Under the pieces are notes generated by a model that saw only the letters and a program-made list of their open reading frames with translations, ran no database searches and was not told the origin of the DNA. Shown here in pieces: positions 47,201 to 54,907 of a stretch of DNA of 64,000 nt. The stretch is from DP-19 sp036496285. GTDB lineage: Bacteria > Desulfobacterota > Binatia > UTPRO1. The stretch lies in assembly GCA_036496285.1 (NCBI GenBank), contig DASXLI010000038.1, positions 46,537-110,536 on the forward strand, in the 5' to 3' direction. How positions within the stretch are numbered: position 1 is the first letter of the stretch; every line of letters begins with the position of its first letter. The translations under genes were made by a program, and so were the position numbers.

Positions 47201-48075
47201 GCAAGACGGCCACCTTCGACTCCGACACGCACTCGACGGTGATCGTGCAGGCGGGTGGGCCGCGGAACCTGATCGCCGACAACTCGCCGTCGATCTCCGC
47301 CATCAATCCGGTCACCGCCGCGACGCACATCAACGAGGGCCGCAACATCGGCACCAATGCGCCCTTCCTGCAGGTCAGCATCAGCGGCGACGGCGGCGCG
47401 ACGGCGGCGCACGCGCTCGGCTCGCCGCTCCTCGTGCCGGCGGCGCTCGGGACCGCGACGATCAACGTCAGCGTCAAGAGCCCGGACTGGGCGGAGTTCG
47501 ACCAGATCCAGCTCTTCGTCAACTCGGTGCCCACCTGCATCCTGCAGTGCATCGGCGGTCCGAATGCCGGCGCGACCTGCACGCAGGATTCCGAGTGCCC
47601 GCAGAGCACCGGCTGCGGCAAGAACTTCGTCGGCGGCGTGAAGAAGGTCTGCACCGCGGCGCCGACCTACACCTTGAACAAGGGCGTCGATTTCACCGTG
47701 AACACCGTTCCGGTGAACGGCTCGAACCGCCTGGAGGCCAACGCCTCGAAGGTGCTCACGGGCGGCAGCCTGCCCGCGGGCGACTTCTGGGTCGTCGTCG
47801 TGGTCAAGGGAACGGATGGGGTGTCGAAGCCGCTCTTCCCGATGGCGCCCGCGTCCATCCTGGCGAAGGCGTGCAGCGGCGATCCGTGCCGCGCGTGCAC
47901 CAGCAACTCGAACTGCACGCCGTTCTTCGGCACGTGCACGGTCACCAACCTCACCGCGGCCGATCTCGGCGACGGCAACCTCGGCCAATGCGGCGTGACG
48001 TCGCTGGCGATCGCCAATCCGCTGTTCGTCGACCGCGACGGGGACGGCTTCTACAAGGGCCTGACGATCCCCTGA
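44275..48075 (+). CDS. Large secreted protein with PHP-like metal-binding region
   Basis: A 1266-residue protein. The signal peptide core is LAVCAGVLALLVAA, with AHAD cleavage region. A Cys-rich N-terminal part (ITCIDNDPSCDADTTPGQCT) and a beta-rich region follow. Near residues 535-620 is a carboxypeptidase-regulatory-like segment (GFVQGVVTVAGQPIDGARV). A PHP-like element is DFHVHM at 755-760 and ASDHDF at 787-792. The C terminus has Cys clusters such as CIGGPNAGATCTQDSECP and ends in DRDGDGFYKG, a calcium-loop-like motif. It is probably extracellular or outer-surface. The PHP region suggests a metal-dependent phosphoesterase-like fold, but activity is not shown. Codon use looks like its neighbours'. 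Confidence 0.8.
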   Translation: MRSLSRLAVCAGVLALLVAAPRHAHADCSSAGTVSNPNDCVPVGKGSQDCHVEWAITPQPPLDPKNGFPTAKITCIDNDPSCDADTTPGQCTFLVGACVNVTDSRFTCSPTSAATYDLKKPSTKDAAKPHKDPNARDNRRRLDLNLDALIPTATPNVCTPQDRFVVPLKKGILKGKGKIVLKVTDSVPKTDADSIKFTCLPNPNIATSVCASARQISSTSELIGGPLAMGQVGDYLIENDKARFIVRDTGREFGFLLTYGGHLIDADLQQKLGPGALSPPYPPGRDSFQALTPLINISSTDNPTAITVVNDGTGGGPAKLRTTGPDDLFDPIDPRVAILQFDATRLKVPSSAVDNDIPVTVSNDYTLNCGDNFLEIETTVNNTGGSALDLYIGDYINGSGQLEAVGSGLGFGDAAIRLGDGNGTTTPAYDFFGYFGFGQADFLDYAVLPQITTATSSFAQSGVTVPIYGQGLIGVLLGTNDLLKPPGFLHINAGSSNSFKRWFAVGNNGMGQILDVRTKLAARGDVTPPLKTGFVQGVVTVAGQPIDGARVVILQQPGERTAQSALIDAFETRDGGFFQGTLPQGQYTAEVKVPGHLYEGGGSQPLGKPIKIGGATTVVNFDVPATGYLQVQVTDGVSSQPIASKVSIVGLETTPDPGNSESAVLATVSGNIFGYDAHEKVTIYGLPQVHFTDLSGDTGVFAIQPGTYQVVVSHGPRYSVSKQMVTVNPGTPSTPQMLTANVVPVVDTTGFISGDFHVHMLRSPDSVVSNQERIVTMLAEGVDFFAASDHDFVTDLTADVAALGAQNAVKTAISQEITYFDSGHFGAYPFDPANLPDPTSHTGGALDWGDSSAAIGAGYPSDGSYDLSPDAMALLAKGFPYNAVVVQANHFNSGTLGYFRLHGIDSTLAPPQSSTPPGQIRLNPALPNSYTDELTALEMWIENSRSQAALALGENFGDWFNMLNNWSSAPGHDRLRKTATFDSDTHSTVIVQAGGPRNLIADNSPSISAINPVTAATHINEGRNIGTNAPFLQVSISGDGGATAAHALGSPLLVPAALGTATINVSVKSPDWAEFDQIQLFVNSVPTCILQCIGGPNAGATCTQDSECPQSTGCGKNFVGGVKKVCTAAPTYTLNKGVDFTVNTVPVNGSNRLEANASKVLTGGSLPAGDFWVVVVVKGTDGVSKPLFPMAPASILAKACSGDPCRACTSNSNCTPFFGTCTVTNLTAADLGDGNLGQCGVTSLAIANPLFVDRDGDGFYKGLTIP

Positions 48076-48094
48076 GCTGGCGCGGCTCCTCTCC

Positions 48095-48130
48095 TACCGG
48101 GGGCGTTCCCAAGCGGGAACGCCCCCGGTA
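48095..48130 (+). terminator. Strong 16-bp hairpin terminator
   Basis: A perfect 16-bp stem (48095-48110 with 48115-48130; arm TACCGGGGGCGTTCCC) closed by an AAGC tetraloop, 19 bases after the stop of the secreted protein, followed by ACATTTCCC. It is symmetrical and could also act on the reverse strand. Confidence 0.8.
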
Positions 48131-48142
48131 ACATTTCCCTCC

Positions 48143-49414
48143 ATGACGACGAAGCTTCCGACGCGATCCGCGCGTGGTCCGGCCGCCGTGATCGCGCTGC
48201 TACTGGTCGCGGGCGCGGCGTCCCCGGCGCGCGCCGTGTCGCCGGTCTTCAAGCTCGTGGACGACTCGACGCTGATCGTCCGCGGGACGGTCGAGAACGT
48301 CGCGTCGTATGCCAAGGACGCCTTCCAGGTGTTCACGATCCGCCCGGGGGAGACATTGAAGGGGAAGGCGGCGGACGGGGCGCCGATTCAGCTCGTCGAG
48401 GAGCGCGTCTTCGGATCCGAGCGGCCGTACTTCGCGCCGCGTGCCGACGTCCTGGTGCTGGCGTCGCCGCTCCCCAACTACAGCTACTATCGGAGCTCGC
48501 TGCCGCAGGGCCCGTCGTATCTCCGATGGACGTCGCCGAAGGACTCCGCCGCCGAGGTCGAGGAGCTGCAGGACCCCGCGGTGCTCGCGGCGGTGCGCGG
48601 GTATCTCGCCGCCGGCAACGACGAGGCCGCGGTCGGCAAGCTCCTCGCGCAGCAGCTCGCGACCACGCTTCCGCGCCTGCGGTCCGACGCGCTCGCGACG
48701 ATCGTCGCGCGGAAGGACGTCGTCGCGACGCTCGACGCCGGCGCGCTCGAGCCCCTGCGCCGCGCGCTCGCCGACGAGCGCCTTGCAGCGGCGGAGCGCG
48801 CCACCATGCTGAACCAGCTGGCGCGCGCCGGCGCGCCGGGCGTCGCGCCGATCGCGGAGGAGATCGCGGCGCAGCACGGTCCGCTCGAGGCGGCGGCGGT
48901 GGATGCCCTGATCGTGGCCGGCCGGGCGCCGAACGAGGCGGCGCTGCTTGCCGGGTCGCGCAGCCAGAGCCCCGCCCTGCGGGCGGCCGCCGTCCGTGGC
49001 CTGGCGCATCTGACCTCGCGCGCCGCGTTCGAGCGCATCGCCGAGATCGTGCGCAACGACCCGTCGAGCGAGGTGCGGGTCGCGGCACTCTCCGGCCTCG
49101 CGGTCGCGCGCGATCCGCGCGCCGTCGCCGTGCTGGCCGGGCCGATGCGCGGCGACGACGAGGCCGAGATCCGCGCCGCGAGCGACGCGCTGGCGCGCAT
49201 CGCGACACCGGAAGCCGTGCGCGCGCTCGGCGAGGCGCTGCGCTCGGGCACGACCATGGCGGCGGCGTCGGCGGCGTTCGCCTTGAAGCTCACGAACACC
49301 GCCGAGGCCGAGAAGATCCTGCACGAGCAACGCGAGGCCAATCCCGACCCGCACATCCGGCGCGCGATCAAGCTCGCGCTCGGCGAGCACATCGAAGAGC
49401 ACGAGGACGAGTGA
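48143..49414 (+). CDS. Exported HEAT-repeat protein
   Basis: A 423-residue protein. Signal peptide core AAVIALLLVAGAASPARA. A beta-rich N-terminal domain (residues about 35-125, STLIVRGTVENVASYAKDAF and LPNYSYYRSS) is followed by HEAT-like helical repeats up to about residue 400. Typical repeat units are SPALRAAAVRGLAHLTS, SSEVRVAALSGLAVARDPRA and AEIRAASDALARIATPEA. HEAT arrays are protein-binding scaffolds. The ATG lies 13 bases after the terminator hairpin with no Shine-Dalgarno sequence. Its stop overlaps the HupE-like gene by four bases, so the two probably act together in the envelope. Confidence 0.78.
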   Translation: MTTKLPTRSARGPAAVIALLLVAGAASPARAVSPVFKLVDDSTLIVRGTVENVASYAKDAFQVFTIRPGETLKGKAADGAPIQLVEERVFGSERPYFAPRADVLVLASPLPNYSYYRSSLPQGPSYLRWTSPKDSAAEVEELQDPAVLAAVRGYLAAGNDEAAVGKLLAQQLATTLPRLRSDALATIVARKDVVATLDAGALEPLRRALADERLAAAERATMLNQLARAGAPGVAPIAEEIAAQHGPLEAAAVDALIVAGRAPNEAALLAGSRSQSPALRAAAVRGLAHLTSRAAFERIAEIVRNDPSSEVRVAALSGLAVARDPRAVAVLAGPMRGDDEAEIRAASDALARIATPEAVRALGEALRSGTTMAAASAAFALKLTNTAEAEKILHEQREANPDPHIRRAIKLALGEHIEEHEDE

Positions 49415-50484
49415 CGGGCGCCGCGCGGCGCGCAGGGACGGGCTGGCGCATCGCCCTGTGGGCCGCGTCGCTCTGCTGCGGGGGCCTCTGCGTCGCGGCG
49501 CCCGCGGCGGCGCATCAGGCAGGCGTCAGCTCCTCCGAGATCACGGCCGAGGGCGGGAAGGTCCGCGTCGACCTGACGCTTTCGAGCCACGACCTGCAGG
49601 AGGTCGACGCCGATCGTGACGGCGTGATCACCGACGAGGAGGTGGTCGCCCAGTACCCGGCGTTGCGGCGCCGCTTCGAGCGGGCGATCGTGGTGCAGGC
49701 AGGCGAGACGCTCTGTCCGCTGACGTTGCAGGACTTCTTCGTGGATCCCGTCGGCACGGTGCTCTTCCGCTTCCGTGGACCGTGCCCGGACGAGGCGCCG
49801 CTGCACGTGGCGTTTCAGCTCCTCGCGATCAGCGGGGCGCCGGGCTACGACCTGTCGCGCATCACGTTCCGCGGGAACCTCGTTCAGCGGGTGTTCACGC
49901 GCGACGACACGACCGCCGTCGTCGGCGCGGCGGATGAGCCGCCGGGGCCGATGGCCGGGCGCTATTTCGCCCTCGGCCTTGCGAGCGTCGCCGCGCGTGT
50001 CGACCACGTGCTGCTGCTGGCAGCGCTCCTCCTGGTGGCGCCGGGGCTGCGGCCAGCGGTCGGCGTCGTCGCGGCGTACGCCGTCGCCCAGACGGGCGGG
50101 CTCGTTCTCGGTGCGCTGCAATCGAGCCCGCCGCCGCGCCTCCTCGAGGCGATGGCGGCGCTCGCCCTGGCGTGGGTGGCGCTCGACAACGTGCTCTTCG
50201 ATCGTACCGGCGGCCGCTGGGGCGTCGCGCTCGCGTGCGGAGCGGTGCACGGCCTCGCGTTCGCGGGGATGCTGCGCGCGGCAGCCACCGTGCCCGGGCC
50301 GCCGTCGATCCTGCCGTTCGTCGGCGCAGTGCTGCTGTCGGACGCCGTGGTGGGCGCTGCGGGACTTCTCGCGGCGACGGCGCTCCACCGCACACCGGCG
50401 CGCCGCACGGCGGTGATGGCGATCTCCGCCGCGATTCTCGTGTTCGGACTGTATCGCTTCGTCGCGCGCGCCTTCCTCGCTTGA
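49411..50484 (+). CDS. HupE/UreJ-like membrane protein with EF-hand-like loop
   Basis: A 357-residue protein. After a signal sequence (IALWAASLCCGGLCVAAP), an exported part of about 140 residues begins HQAGVSSSEITAEGG. It contains an EF-hand-like loop, VDADRDGVITDEE, at about residues 65-77. The C-terminal half is a HupE/UreJ family 2 membrane domain with six or so helices: ARVDHVLLLAALLLV, GLVLGALQ and CGAVHGLAFAGML, whose His residues are the conserved metal-type positions. HupE/UreJ proteins are linked to nickel or cobalt uptake; this larger branch is uncharacterised. The start is GTG 49411, overlapping the HEAT gene. Confidence 0.78.
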   Translation: MTGAARRAGTGWRIALWAASLCCGGLCVAAPAAAHQAGVSSSEITAEGGKVRVDLTLSSHDLQEVDADRDGVITDEEVVAQYPALRRRFERAIVVQAGETLCPLTLQDFFVDPVGTVLFRFRGPCPDEAPLHVAFQLLAISGAPGYDLSRITFRGNLVQRVFTRDDTTAVVGAADEPPGPMAGRYFALGLASVAARVDHVLLLAALLLVAPGLRPAVGVVAAYAVAQTGGLVLGALQSSPPPRLLEAMAALALAWVALDNVLFDRTGGRWGVALACGAVHGLAFAGMLRAAATVPGPPSILPFVGAVLLSDAVVGAAGLLAATALHRTPARRTAVMAISAAILVFGLYRFVARAFLA

Positions 50485-50531
50485 CACCCCGCCGAGTCGC
50501 GTGCGACCTCTCGTCCTGGAGGAAGAGGGGC

Positions 50532-51167
50532 ATGCGGGGTCGATCGGGTCGTCTCGTGTCCACGAAGACGTACGTCGAACGTCTGCTCTGGGGCGCCGGG
50601 TGCACGCACGTCGCCGGGGTCGACGAGGTCGGCATGGGCCCGCTCGCCGGTCCGGTCGTCGCGGCCGCGGTCGTGTTCGCGCCAGGACGCGCGCTCGCCG
50701 GCATCGCCGACTCGAAGCAGCTGACCCGCCTCGCGCGCGAACGCATGGTCGAGAAGATCCGTTCCCACGCGCTCGGCGTCGGCCTGGGTCTGGTCGAGCC
50801 CGAGGAGATCGACCGTGTGAACATCTACCAGGCGGGGCTGAAGGCCATGCGGCTCGCGGTGCGGGCGCTGCCGTTCGAGCCCGATCACGTCGTGGTCGAC
50901 GCCCGCCACATCCCTGGTCTGGAGATGCCGCAGACGCGCTACGGCCACGGCGACGCGTTCGTCTACTCGATCGCCGCCGCCTCGATCGTCGCCAAGGTGC
51001 ATCGCGACGACCTGATGCGCAGGCTGGACGCGCAGTACCCGCAATACGGCTTCGGACGCCACGTCGGCTATGCCACGCGGCAGCACCTCGAGGCCTTGCG
51101 GCGCTTCGGCCCGAGCCCGCTGCACCGCCGCTCGTTCGCGCCGTGCAGCGAACGGCCGGTTTCGTAG
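50532..51167 (+). CDS. rnhB: Ribonuclease HII
   Basis: Removes RNA from RNA-DNA hybrids and starts ribonucleotide excision. The 211 residues carry the metal-binding acidic residues: Asp31 and Glu32 in GVDEVGMGPLAG, and Asp123 in VVVDARHIPG, followed by AAASIVAKVHRDDLM. ATG 50532 has a purine-rich GGAGGAAGAGGGG site. GTG 50556 would drop eight residues. The C terminus YGFGRHVGYATRQHLEAL is typical. It precedes the E2 gene by 30 bases. Confidence 0.94.
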   Translation: MRGRSGRLVSTKTYVERLLWGAGCTHVAGVDEVGMGPLAGPVVAAAVVFAPGRALAGIADSKQLTRLARERMVEKIRSHALGVGLGLVEPEEIDRVNIYQAGLKAMRLAVRALPFEPDHVVVDARHIPGLEMPQTRYGHGDAFVYSIAAASIVAKVHRDDLMRRLDAQYPQYGFGRHVGYATRQHLEALRRFGPSPLHRRSFAPCSERPVS

Positions 51168-51197
51168 CCGGGCGCCGAGCCCTATAATCGACGCCAT

Positions 51198-52493
51198 ATG
51201 AGCGTCGAGATCGTGATGCCGAAGCTCAGCGACACCATGGAGGAGGGCACGATCCTCCGGTGGCTGAAGCAGGTCGGCGACCAGGTAGCGCGCGGCGACG
51301 TGATCGCCGAGGTCGAGACCGACAAGGCCGACATGGAGCTGGAGGCCTCCGCCGCCGGCGTGCTGCGCGAGATCAAGGTGCAGGAGGGGCAGAGCGCCGT
51401 GGTCGGTGCCGTGCTGGCGCTGGTCGACGAGGGCGGCAACGGGGCGCAGGCGAAGCCCGCGGCGAAGCAGGAGCCGGACGCCGAAGCCCGGAGCTCGGAG
51501 ACCGCCGGCGAGGCGAAGAGGGCCGAGCCGGCGAAAGCCGGGGCGAGGACGGCGGAGCCGGCGAAGGGCGGCAAGCGCGAGGCGGCCGGGCGTCCACAGG
51601 ACGTCGAGGGCGCGCCTGCGGCCGCCGCCGCGGCACCCGGGCGCGACGCGGATCCGAAGGCGACGCCGGCGGCGCGCCAGCTCGCGACCGAGCGCGGCGT
51701 CGACCTGAGCATGGTCCGCGGCAGCGGGCCGGGCGGCCGCATCGTGAGCGACGACGTCGCGCACGCGCCGGGTGCCCCCCGCGCGCGGGAGCCGGAAGGT
51801 GCGGTCGCGGGCCGGCAGGAGCTGTCGCGCATGCGGCAGTCGATCGCGCGCCGCATGAGCGAGGCGTTCCGTGACATCCCGCACTTCTACGTGACCGCCG
51901 AGATCGACATGGGCGAGGCGGCGCGGCTCAAGGACTCGCTCGCGAAGAACGAGGTGTACGTCACCGCGGTCACGTACACGCACATGGTGCTGAAGGCGAC
52001 GGCCCTGGCGCTGAAGCGCCACCCGCGGCTCAACGCCTCGTTCCGCGACGACGCCATCGAGCTGAAGGGCGAGATCAATCTCGGCATGGCGGTGGCGGTC
52101 GAGGACGGCCTCATCGTGCCGGTGCTGCGCGCCGCCGACGAGCGGCCGCTCGGCGAGATCGCCTCCGAGGCGCGGCGGCTCGTCGAGCAGGCGCGGCGCG
52201 GGCGCTTCGCGAAAGAGGATCTCTCCGGCGGGACCTTCACCGTGAGCAACATGGGGATGCTCGACCTCGAGGAGTTCGCGGCGGTGATCAATCCGCCGCA
52301 GGCGGCGATTCTGGCGGTCGGCGCGGTGAAGGAGCGGGCCGTGGTGCGCGACGGCACGATCGTCGTGCGGCCGACGATGCGGGTAACGGTCTCGTGCGAC
52401 CATCGCATCATCGACGGCGTCGTCGCCGGGAGGTTCCTGGAGGAGCTGAAGCGTCTCCTCGAGAATCCGATCGTGCTCGTGGTGCAGGCGTGA
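51198..52493 (+). CDS. 2-oxoacid dehydrogenase E2 component (dihydrolipoamide acyltransferase)
   Basis: A 431-residue core enzyme, most likely of the pyruvate dehydrogenase complex. The lipoyl domain (residues 1-80) has the lipoylated Lys43 in ETDKADMELEA. An Ala/Glu-rich linker follows. The E3/E1-binding domain is at about 155-190 (KATPAARQLATERGVDL, GSGPGGRIV). The catalytic domain carries His402 and Asp406 in SCDHRIIDGVVAG. No E1 or E3 gene lies in the window. Directly followed by lipB and lipA, which attach and build the lipoyl group. Whether it is acetyl-, succinyl- or branched-chain-type cannot be told with certainty; the N-terminal IVMPKLSDTMEEG favours pyruvate. Confidence 0.92.
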   Translation: MSVEIVMPKLSDTMEEGTILRWLKQVGDQVARGDVIAEVETDKADMELEASAAGVLREIKVQEGQSAVVGAVLALVDEGGNGAQAKPAAKQEPDAEARSSETAGEAKRAEPAKAGARTAEPAKGGKREAAGRPQDVEGAPAAAAAAPGRDADPKATPAARQLATERGVDLSMVRGSGPGGRIVSDDVAHAPGAPRAREPEGAVAGRQELSRMRQSIARRMSEAFRDIPHFYVTAEIDMGEAARLKDSLAKNEVYVTAVTYTHMVLKATALALKRHPRLNASFRDDAIELKGEINLGMAVAVEDGLIVPVLRAADERPLGEIASEARRLVEQARRGRFAKEDLSGGTFTVSNMGMLDLEEFAAVINPPQAAILAVGAVKERAVVRDGTIVVRPTMRVTVSCDHRIIDGVVAGRFLEELKRLLENPIVLVVQA

Positions 52494-53152
52494 CGCTTGC
52501 GCGTCCCGCCGAGACGGCGCGGCCGCTCTGCATCGAGCGGCTCGGCCTGCGCACCTACGGCGAGACGCTGGCGCTGCAGACGGCGCGCCGCGACGCGGTG
52601 CTCGCGGGGGCGCCCGAGTGCCTGATCCTGGTCGAGCATCCGCCGGTGATAACCCTCGGGCGCGGCGGCGACGAGCGCCACGTGCTGCAGCGGACCGCGC
52701 CCGTCGTTCGGGTGAACCGTGGCGGCGACGTCACGTACCATGGCCCGGGCCAGCTCGTCGGCTACCCGATCCTCGACCTCGACCGGCGCGGGCGCGACAT
52801 CCATCGCTATCTGCGCACGCTCGAGGCCGTGTTGATCGACGTGGCTGCTCGCTTCGGCATCGCGGCCGCGCGGTGCGAGGGCCGAACGGGCGTGTGGGTC
52901 GGCAATGACAAGCTCGCCGCGATCGGCATCGGCGTGCGCCGCTGGGTGACGATGCACGGCTTCGCGCTCAACGTCGACGATCTGCGGCCGGCGTTCCGCG
53001 CCATCGTCCCATGCGGGCTGGCCGATGCCGGGGTGACGTCGCTCGGCGAGGGGGCGGGGCGGGCGGTCGCGATGGCGGAGGCGGAGGCCGCGGTGTCCGA
53101 GGCGTTCTGCCGCGAATTCGGCTATGACCAGGTCGTGGAGATGATGGCGTGA
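52490..53152 (+). CDS. lipB: Lipoyl(octanoyl) transferase
   Basis: Transfers octanoate from acyl carrier protein to the lipoyl-domain lysine. At 220 residues it shows the family core RGGDVTYHGPGQLVGYPI at residues 78-95. Lys141 is in GNDKLAAIGIGVRRW, and the catalytic Cys175 in IVPCGLADAGVTSL. The start is GTG 52490, overlapping the E2 stop (GTGA). Its own stop overlaps lipA the same way, so E2, LipB and LipA are translated as a coupled set. Confidence 0.96.
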   Translation: MTLARPAETARPLCIERLGLRTYGETLALQTARRDAVLAGAPECLILVEHPPVITLGRGGDERHVLQRTAPVVRVNRGGDVTYHGPGQLVGYPILDLDRRGRDIHRYLRTLEAVLIDVAARFGIAAARCEGRTGVWVGNDKLAAIGIGVRRWVTMHGFALNVDDLRPAFRAIVPCGLADAGVTSLGEGAGRAVAMAEAEAAVSEAFCREFGYDQVVEMMA

Positions 53153-54012
53153 TCGCGCGACGGCATCCGGAGTGGATCCGGGCACGCGCGCCGTTCGGTG
53201 CCGCGGTGGCGCGGACGCGGGCGATCGTCCGGGAGCATCGCCTGCACACGGTGTGCGAGGAGGCGCAATGCCCGAACGTCGGCGAGTGCTGGGCACACGA
53301 CACCGCGACGTTCATGCTCTTGGGAGACACCTGCACCCGCAACTGCCAGTTCTGCGCGGTGAGCCACGGGAAGCCGCTGGTCGTCGATCCCGACGAGCCG
53401 CGCCGCGTCGCCGAGGCGGTGGACCGGCTCGGCCTGCGCCACGTGGTGGTCACGTCGGTCAACCGCGACGATCTCGCGGACGGGGGGGCGGGGCACTTCG
53501 CGGAGACGGCACGCCAGCTGCGTGCCCGCGTGCCGGAGTGCGCGATCGAGGTGCTGATCCCGGATTTCCAGGGTGACCTGGATGCCCTCGCGACCGTCGT
53601 GCGGTCGCCGATCGACGTGTTGAACCACAACACCGAGACGGTGCCGCGGCTCTACAAGCGCGCGCGGCCCGGGGCGACATACGAGCGGAGCCTCCGCATC
53701 CTGGCGGGCGCCAAGCAGCTCCGACCGACCCTGCGCACCAAGACCGGCCTGATGCTCGGTCTCGGCGAGGAGCCGGACGAGGTGCGCACGGTGTTGCGGG
53801 ACCTCCGGGGCGTCGCCTGCGACGTCCTGACCCTCGGGCAGTACCTCCAGCCGAGCCGGAACGAGCTTCCGGTGGCGCGCTACGTGACCCCCGAGGAGTT
53901 TGCCGCCCTCGGCGAGGAGGCACGGGCCATGGGGTTTGCCTACGTCGAGTCCGGCCCTCTGGTACGCAGCTCCTACCATGCCTGGCGCCATACAGGGGCG
54001 TCGGAGCCCTGA
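53149..54012 (+). CDS. lipA: Lipoyl synthase (radical SAM)
   Basis: Inserts two sulfur atoms into the octanoyl group. The auxiliary cluster ligands are Cys36, Cys41 and Cys47 (CEEAQCPNVGECW), and the radical SAM cluster ligands are Cys62, Cys66 and Cys69 (CTRNCQFC). The C-terminal RSSYHA carries the Ser ligand of the auxiliary cluster. At 287 residues it is at the short end of the family. The start is GTG 53149. Last gene of the rnhB-E2-lipB-lipA run. Confidence 0.97.
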   Translation: MIARRHPEWIRARAPFGAAVARTRAIVREHRLHTVCEEAQCPNVGECWAHDTATFMLLGDTCTRNCQFCAVSHGKPLVVDPDEPRRVAEAVDRLGLRHVVVTSVNRDDLADGGAGHFAETARQLRARVPECAIEVLIPDFQGDLDALATVVRSPIDVLNHNTETVPRLYKRARPGATYERSLRILAGAKQLRPTLRTKTGLMLGLGEEPDEVRTVLRDLRGVACDVLTLGQYLQPSRNELPVARYVTPEEFAALGEEARAMGFAYVESGPLVRSSYHAWRHTGASEP

Positions 54013-54090
54013 GACTGGCCCCCCGGGGGATGCGCTCGGCCCGGCCCGGGGCTGATTTCCAGGGGATGGCACTTCCGCGTAGCGCAGCCT

Positions 54091-54152
54091 CTCTACCCTA
54101 CGATGTAGAGTCTGGTCCGCGAAAAAATAAAGAAAAATCTGCGTACCATATT
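54091..54152. promoter_or_regulatory. Inverted repeat and AT-rich patch upstream of the GST-like gene
   Basis: In the 246-base gap before the GST-like gene, CTCTAC (54091-54096) and GTAGAG (54105-54110) form an inverted repeat. It is followed by a strikingly AT-rich tract (54121-54152, with AAAAAATAAAGAAAAAT), and GCGTA recurs at 54077, 54141 and 54154. An 81-codon open frame across this gap is probably not a gene. A regulator site or promoter is the best guess. Confidence 0.35.
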
Positions 54153-54258
54153 TGCGTAGGGTGCCTCTTTACTCTAGGCTGCGCGTTTCTGGCGGGTCTG
54201 GGTCCCGAGGGCGCCGTGGGGTCACGGTGCACTACGTTTGGTGTGGACGAGGTGAGCG

Positions 54259-54882
54259 ATGCTGAAGTTGTATGATTCTCCCGAATGTCCGTTCTGTCAG
54301 AAGACGCGCATCGTCCTGGCCGAGAAGGACCTTTCCTATGAAACCGTACCGGTCGATCTCCAGGCCGGCGAGCAGAAGCGCCCGGATTTCCTCAAGTTGA
54401 ATCCGTTCGGCAAGGTCCCGGTCCTGATCGACGACGAGGTGATCGTGTACGACTCCACGATCATCAACGAGTACCTCGAGGACGAATATCCGCACCCGCA
54501 GCTGATGCCGGCCGACTCGGCCGCGCGGGCGCGCGTCCGCACCTTCGAGGACTACGCCGACAACGCCTTCATCCCGCTCACCGGCTCGATCATGCGCGAG
54601 CTGCGGAAGCCCGAGACGGAGCGCGACGAGACGAAGATCACCCAGGCTCGCGAGCAGATCGCGCGCCAGCTCGCGGTGCTCGACGGCTCGCTCGCGGGAC
54701 GCAACTGGCTCGTGGGCAACTTCTCCCTCGCCGACGTCGCGTTCGCTCCCCGGGTCGTGATCCTGCCGGCGCTCGGCGTCACGCTCGATCCCGAGTGGCG
54801 GAACGTCGCCGCCTGGATCCAGCGGCTCAACCAGCGCGCCAGCATCCACGACCTCGCGGGTCTGGCGAACTGGCGCAAGTAG
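54259..54882 (+). CDS. Glutathione S-transferase family protein
   Basis: A 207-residue protein. The thioredoxin-like N-terminal domain (residues 1-80) has Cys10 and Cys13 in SPECPFCQK, resembling glutaredoxin-like GSTs and SspA-type proteins. KVPVLIDDEVIVYDS holds the glutathione-binding Pro and Ser. The helical C-terminal domain has the N-capping box FSLADVAFAP. It may act in thiol chemistry or stress, but the substrate is unknown. ATG 54259 has a GAGGTGAG ribosome site. It stands alone, converging with the AI-2E family gene. Confidence 0.9.
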   Translation: MLKLYDSPECPFCQKTRIVLAEKDLSYETVPVDLQAGEQKRPDFLKLNPFGKVPVLIDDEVIVYDSTIINEYLEDEYPHPQLMPADSAARARVRTFEDYADNAFIPLTGSIMRELRKPETERDETKITQAREQIARQLAVLDGSLAGRNWLVGNFSLADVAFAPRVVILPALGVTLDPEWRNVAAWIQRLNQRASIHDLAGLANWRK

Positions 54883-54907
54883 GGCCCGTCGCGCCCGCCC
54901 GCCGGCG

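Noticed and set aside
44281..47988. 1235-codon open frame on the minus strand opposite the secreted protein
   Set aside because: It mirrors the secreted protein gene in a GC-rich genome. Its translation is Arg/Asp/Val-rich without domains, while the + strand shows a signal peptide and motifs.
54030..54275. 81-codon open frame in the AT-rich gap before the GST-like gene
   Set aside because: No family, no ribosome site and it overlaps the start of the real gene; the region looks regulatory.
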